Assembly (NCBI RefSeq): GCF_900539295.1
Contig: NZ_UQBH01000002.1
Coordinates: 1-64,000 of the forward strand
Direction of reading: 5' to 3'
Length of the DNA stretch: 64,000 nt
DNA from: an uncultured Megasphaera sp.
Lineage (GTDB): Bacteria; Bacillota; Negativicutes; Veillonellales; Megasphaeraceae
A program made the translations under genes and the position numbers. Below the pieces are notes generated by a model. It worked only from the letters and a program-made list of their open reading frames with translations, had not been told where the DNA came from and searched no databases. Positions 60,499 through 64,000 of this stretch are shown here, piece by piece. Each line of letters starts with the position of its first letter. Position 1 is the stretch's first letter.

Positions 60499-61993
60499 AA
60501 CATGGACAGCGGCAATGGTCGCTGCCTTGCTCCCGCTGACCCTTTCCATCAGGGCAGCCGGTACGGATCAACTTTATACGGATAAGACCATGACCGTTCC
60601 CGTAACGGAAAAGACGGTCATCCCCATCGACTTGGATCAGGCCTCGGCTGCACAGGATGTCGTCCTGCCTCAGCAGCCTACCCATATGACCGCTGATTCT
60701 CTGTTGGTCCGCAATTCCGACGGCTATGTAAAGAGCCGGGGCAACGTCGATATTCAACAGGGGATGGATGAAGTCCATGCCAACTATGTCGAAGGAAACA
60801 CCAATACCGGCATCTATCATACGACAGGCCCCGTTGTCTATGTCAACGAGACCAATGCCTTGACGGGCCGCGACGTTACCTACAACAGTAAAAACAGCAG
60901 CATGAACATGGATAAGATCGAAGGCTTTATCGGGCCCATGACCTATATCCGCGGCACCGATGCCGAAATGTACGACAATATCGGCTATGTAAAGCACGGC
61001 CTCATTACGACGCCTCACGCAGTAGCGGAAACGCCGGACTACTATATTACCGGTGACGATATCCGCATCTATCCGGGTGAAAAGTTTACTGCTGAAAATA
61101 CGGCCTTGTGGTTTAAACACGTTCGCTTGTTTACCTACGGCCACTACGAAGGCCGCCTCGACGGCAAGCGGAATTCAAGACCTTACTTGTTTACCCTGCT
61201 GCCCCGTCCGACCTATAACAGCGACGACGGTTTCGGCGTCAGAGGCTATGCCGATATACCCCTCAATGAATCGGGTGATCTGAGCTTCTATGCCAGCTAT
61301 TCCTTAGGCAGCAAGATTGGATTCAAACCGGCAGCCCGGATTCAAAAGAATACCAAGTACGGGACCTTCCGCTTCGGTTACAGCAAAGAAGAAAGTACCG
61401 ATAATGATGACAACATCTGGGCTACGAAGTGGCCGGAACTCGAGTACTTTGCACCTCGCATCAACCTCGGCTCGACGGGAATATACATCGACTCCAGAGC
61501 CAGCTGGGGCCGCTGGGCCGAAGACGGCGTCAAGACCGGCACTCATAAGGGGTTCCGGACGGAAATCACCCATGTGCCCATTCCGCTGTGGTCAAAGGCA
61601 AACCTCAGGTTCTTTGCAGGCTATCGCAAGGACTGGTACTCGACCAACGATGCCCAGCGCCGCGATCCTTATTCGGGGGTCATCCTCAACCAGGGCATCA
61701 ACGACCACCTGTGGACCAGTTTCTGGTATAAGAAGCACAATGTCAGCGGCTATACGCCGTATCGTTTCGATACACTGGACAAACCGCGGCAGAAAGGGTT
61801 TTCCGTCGGATATGTCTTGACCCCGCGGGATACGGTCATCTTCTCCTTGGCTCAGAATCTCGATAACAATGATATTGCAACCCGCAATTATACGTGGGTC
61901 CGCGACCTTCACTCTTTTATCGCCATCATTACCTACAAGCAGGTCGAAAAAGAGTGGCAAGTTAAGGTGCAGGCTAAGGACTTTGACTTGTAA
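60491..61993 (+). CDS. LptD/OstA-like LPS assembly protein
   Basis: 500 residues with a signal peptide (WTAAMVAALLPLTLSIRAAG). An OstA/LptA-like beta-taco lies at ~60-160 (ADSLLVRNSDGYVKSRGNVD, DEVHANYVEGNTNTG), and a C-terminal region rich in alternating aromatic strands is typical of a barrel (GDLSFYASYSLGSKIGFKP, LRFFAGYRKDWYSTND). LptD inserts LPS into the outer membrane. At 500 residues this is much shorter than E. coli LptD (784), as in some Negativicutes. Its presence in an otherwise Firmicute gene set supports a diderm cell. ATG at 60491 overlaps the upstream gene. Confidence 0.82.
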   Translation: MNKTWTAAMVAALLPLTLSIRAAGTDQLYTDKTMTVPVTEKTVIPIDLDQASAAQDVVLPQQPTHMTADSLLVRNSDGYVKSRGNVDIQQGMDEVHANYVEGNTNTGIYHTTGPVVYVNETNALTGRDVTYNSKNSSMNMDKIEGFIGPMTYIRGTDAEMYDNIGYVKHGLITTPHAVAETPDYYITGDDIRIYPGEKFTAENTALWFKHVRLFTYGHYEGRLDGKRNSRPYLFTLLPRPTYNSDDGFGVRGYADIPLNESGDLSFYASYSLGSKIGFKPAARIQKNTKYGTFRFGYSKEESTDNDDNIWATKWPELEYFAPRINLGSTGIYIDSRASWGRWAEDGVKTGTHKGFRTEITHVPIPLWSKANLRFFAGYRKDWYSTNDAQRRDPYSGVILNQGINDHLWTSFWYKKHNVSGYTPYRFDTLDKPRQKGFSVGYVLTPRDTVIFSLAQNLDNNDIATRNYTWVRDLHSFIAIITYKQVEKEWQVKVQAKDFDL

Positions 61994-62018
61994 GATATTG
62001 AAGTAAAAAGCTATAGAG

Positions 62019-62048
62019 GGGGACTGTCCGATGAAGGCAGTCCCTTTA
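62019..62048 (+). terminator. Terminator after the lptD-like gene
   Basis: GGGACTG / CAGTCCC stem with an 11-base loop, then TTTATTTG; modest strength. Confidence 0.65.
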
Positions 62049-62055
62049 TTTGTAG

Positions 62056-62072
62056 TTTTACGGTAATTTTAC
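62056..62072 (+). promoter_or_regulatory. TTTTAC direct repeat upstream of the response regulator, PhoP-box candidate
   Basis: TTTTAC occurs at 62056-62061 and again at 62067-62072, an 11-base period like the repeats bound by PhoP-type regulators. A TATAAT lies at 62096-62101. Confidence 0.4.
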
Positions 62073-62146
62073 AGCCGATTTTCTCGCGATTAGGTTATAA
62101 TAAATATAAAATAGCCTTATAGTATTTATGAAAGGAATGTGTTCCT

Positions 62147-62830
62147 ATGCCTTTGATTTACTGTGTGGAAGATGATGAAAATATCCGTGAGCTCGTCGGT
62201 TATGCCCTGCGCAGTCAGGATTTCGAAGTAGAGACCTTTGCTGACAGTCGGGAGTTTTGGCCGGCCTTAGAAAATAGGATGCCTGCGCTCCTCTTGCTGG
62301 ATATCATGATGCCCGGTGAAAGCGGCAACGATATTCTCGACAAGCTGCATAAATCACCGCAGTACAAGTCGCTGCCGGTCATCATGCTGACGGCCAAGAC
62401 CAGCGAATACGATATCGTTAAGGGCCTTGACAGCGGTGCCGATGATTACGTCTGCAAACCTTTTGGAATCGTCGAACTCATTTCACGTATCCGCGCCGTC
62501 CTGCGCCGGTCGACGCGGCAGAGTACGGAAACCAATGTTTACACCTACGGTTTGGTGACCTTGGACCAAGAAAAGCACACTGTCTCCGTCGACGGCAAGC
62601 CCTGTCATCTGACGGTCAAGGAATTTGAACTCCTGCGCTACTTATTAGTCAATACGGACATCGTCCTCAAGCGTGAACAGATCATGGAAGCCGTTTGGGG
62701 CTTTACCTATGAAGGTGAAAGCCGGACCATCGATATGCATATCAAGAGTCTGCGTCAGAAGCTCGGTGACGGCGGCAAGATCATCCATACCGTCCGCGGC
62801 GTAGGCTATGTCATCGGAGGCGGCCTATGA
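62147..62830 (+). CDS. OmpR/PhoB family response regulator
   Basis: 227 residues. The receiver domain has the acidic pair EDDEN, phospho-acceptor Asp in LLLLDIMMPGESG and the Lys in VCKPFG. The C-terminal winged helix has LTVKEFELLRYLLVN and GESRTIDMHIKSLRQKLG. It most resembles PhoP/PhoB/ResD-type regulators paired with PAS-containing kinases. Its stop overlaps the kinase start (ATGA). A TTTTAC repeat with 11-base period upstream suggests self-regulation. Confidence 0.93.
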   Translation: MPLIYCVEDDENIRELVGYALRSQDFEVETFADSREFWPALENRMPALLLLDIMMPGESGNDILDKLHKSPQYKSLPVIMLTAKTSEYDIVKGLDSGADDYVCKPFGIVELISRIRAVLRRSTRQSTETNVYTYGLVTLDQEKHTVSVDGKPCHLTVKEFELLRYLLVNTDIVLKREQIMEAVWGFTYEGESRTIDMHIKSLRQKLGDGGKIIHTVRGVGYVIGGGL

Positions 62831-64000
62831 AGCGTAAGGTCTATGTCAGCCTGCTGGTCATGGGGCTGGCCTGTATGGCCGTCACGCTGCTTATATCGAC
62901 TTGGTTTTTTTGGAACTCTACACAACGCCAGATTCAGCAGGAATTAGAAATGACGATGAACGTCGTCGAGACGACGATTGAAGAAGGTAATGATACGACG
63001 CTGTACTTGCAGAAAATGGGCTTTCATAATAATGACGGCCTGCGTATCACTTGGATCAGTACGTACGGCGTCGTCCTCTTTGAATCAGATTATGATAAGG
63101 GCGTTATGGAAAATCATTTAGAACGTCCTGAAGTAAGAGCGGCTATTGCCAATGGGGAAGGCATGGCTGTCCGCGATTCACAAACCGTTTCCAAAGCCCT
63201 GTATTACTATGCCAAGCGATTGCCTGACGGGACTATTTTGAGGGTCAGTCTGGAACGGGATACCTTTTACGCCCATTTCCTGAACCTCCTTCCCTGGACG
63301 CTGCTCCTCTTGGGTCTGTCGGCCCTGGCCTGCGTTAGAGCGTCGCGGATTCTGACGGCGAGTCTCCTCAGCCCTCTGCGCCAGACGGCGCTCTTCATTC
63401 GGCAAATCAATGACGTCAATGTCAAGATGACCGAGCCGCCGCCTGTCGATCATGAGCTGCAGCCCTTGGTCGATAAGATTTTCTTTCAAAGTCAGACCAT
63501 TACCGACAACCTGCGAAGTTTGGAGCAGCAGCGCAATATGATGCGCCTCATCATGGAAAACCTTCAAGAAGGCGTTATCCTGACCGATAAGACTTACGGC
63601 ATCGTCGGTCTCAATCTCAGGGCGGCTCATTTTCTGGGAGCTGATAATACCCAGGCCCTGCTGCAGCGCAGTCTGAAAGAACTCGTTCCCGATGCGCCGT
63701 GGAGTCATTTGCAGCACTTAGAAAGGGTCTGTGAAGAAAAACTGACTCGGGCGGACCGCCTCTATCTGATGACCATACAGCCGGTCTATAAAGATGAAGA
63801 TTTTTATGGGATGCTGTTTATCGTCGATGACGTGACGGAACAGGAACGGCGGGAACAGCTGCGGCGGGAATTTACGTCGAACGTATCCCATGAGTTAAAG
63901 ACGCCCCTCACGTCGATCAGTGGTTTTGCCGAAGTCTTATCGACAGGTATCTGTAATAATAAAGATGATATCGTCCATTTTGGGACCCTCATTCGTAAAG
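62827..64000 (+). CDS. Sensor histidine kinase, PhoR-like (3' truncated by window edge)
   Basis: The first 391 residues are visible. A membrane helix at ~8-28 (VMGLACMAVTLLISTWFFW), an extracytoplasmic sensor of about 125 residues, a second helix at ~157-175 (LLPWTLLLLGLSALACV), a PAS domain at ~235-300 (LIMENLQEGVILTDKTYGIV) and the start of the HisKA dimer domain with the phospho-acceptor H355 in SNVSHELKTPLTSISGF. The ATP-binding domain lies beyond the window. This layout is that of PhoR-type kinases partnered with the OmpR-type regulator just upstream, with which it overlaps by four bases. Signal unknown; phosphate is a candidate. Confidence 0.93.
   Translation, partial: MKRKVYVSLLVMGLACMAVTLLISTWFFWNSTQRQIQQELEMTMNVVETTIEEGNDTTLYLQKMGFHNNDGLRITWISTYGVVLFESDYDKGVMENHLERPEVRAAIANGEGMAVRDSQTVSKALYYYAKRLPDGTILRVSLERDTFYAHFLNLLPWTLLLLGLSALACVRASRILTASLLSPLRQTALFIRQINDVNVKMTEPPPVDHELQPLVDKIFFQSQTITDNLRSLEQQRNMMRLIMENLQEGVILTDKTYGIVGLNLRAAHFLGADNTQALLQRSLKELVPDAPWSHLQHLERVCEEKLTRADRLYLMTIQPVYKDEDFYGMLFIVDDVTEQERREQLRREFTSNVSHELKTPLTSISGFAEVLSTGICNNKDDIVHFGTLIRK

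Overview
The window reads as a chromosomal segment of a strictly anaerobic diderm Firmicute of the class Negativicutes, most likely Megasphaera or a close relative. This is inferred from gene content and was not tested by a search. Gram-positive style operons (divIC - S1 protein - tilS - hpt - ftsH - coaX - dusB - greA - lysS; ecfA1-ecfA2-ecfT-truA; DUF1934-argS-pyrG) sit beside an outer-membrane LptD-like protein. The same stretch carries anaerobe enzymes: a six-subunit Rnf complex, an FprA flavodiiron protein, a reverse rubrerythrin and a giant 2-hydroxyacyl-CoA-dehydratase-activase-like protein. Coding density is high, intergenic regions are short, and most transcription units end in clear hairpin terminators. 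No insertion sequence, prophage, CRISPR array or rRNA was seen.

Layout. 1-6.2 kb: the 3' part of an acyltransferase with an SGNH domain, tatD, and a three-subunit molybdenum hydroxylase. 6.2-10.5 kb (minus): a 1431-residue activase fusion. 10.8-14.2 kb: speE, a tRNA-His/Gln/Lys cluster, a Na+/H+ antiporter (minus) and a universal stress protein. 14.5-18.3 kb: a DUF2157 / GDYXXLXY / LppM-like membrane operon. 18.4-22.1 kb: fprA, a 51-residue peptide, and a radical SAM plus DNA-metabolism pair. 22.2-25.9 kb: DUF1934, argS, pyrG. 26.5-32.6 kb: rnfCDGEAB-apbE behind a strong promoter with an inverted-repeat operator candidate. 32.7-36.2 kb: an Lrp regulator, a divergent ferredoxin / Crp-Fnr pair, and ribBA under an FMN riboswitch. 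36.3-37.7 kb: a D-lactate/glycolate-type FAD dehydrogenase (minus). 37.8-48.6 kb: the housekeeping cluster from divIC to lysS. 48.7-52.9 kb: a secreted repeat protein, an orphan BrxF-like P-loop ATPase, uppP, an unknown acidic protein and a DUF805 protein. 53.1-58.3 kb: the ECF transporter energizing module, truA, a divergent TrpD-like phosphoribosyltransferase and a VTT-domain protein. 58.5-64 kb: rubrerythrin (minus), two envelope proteins including an LptD-like barrel, and a PhoP/PhoR-like two-component pair cut by the right edge.

The genes fit a lactate- or amino-acid-fermenting anaerobe. Rnf couples ferredoxin oxidation to an ion gradient, ApbE attaches its FMNs, and the FMN riboswitch feeds flavin supply. 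FprA and rubrerythrin remove oxygen and peroxide. The less familiar parts are the orphan BrxF-like ATPase, the TrpD-like enzyme with altered anthranilate-site residues, the three-gene membrane operon with a possible SD-sequestering leader, and several palindromic operator candidates at otherwise ordinary genes.
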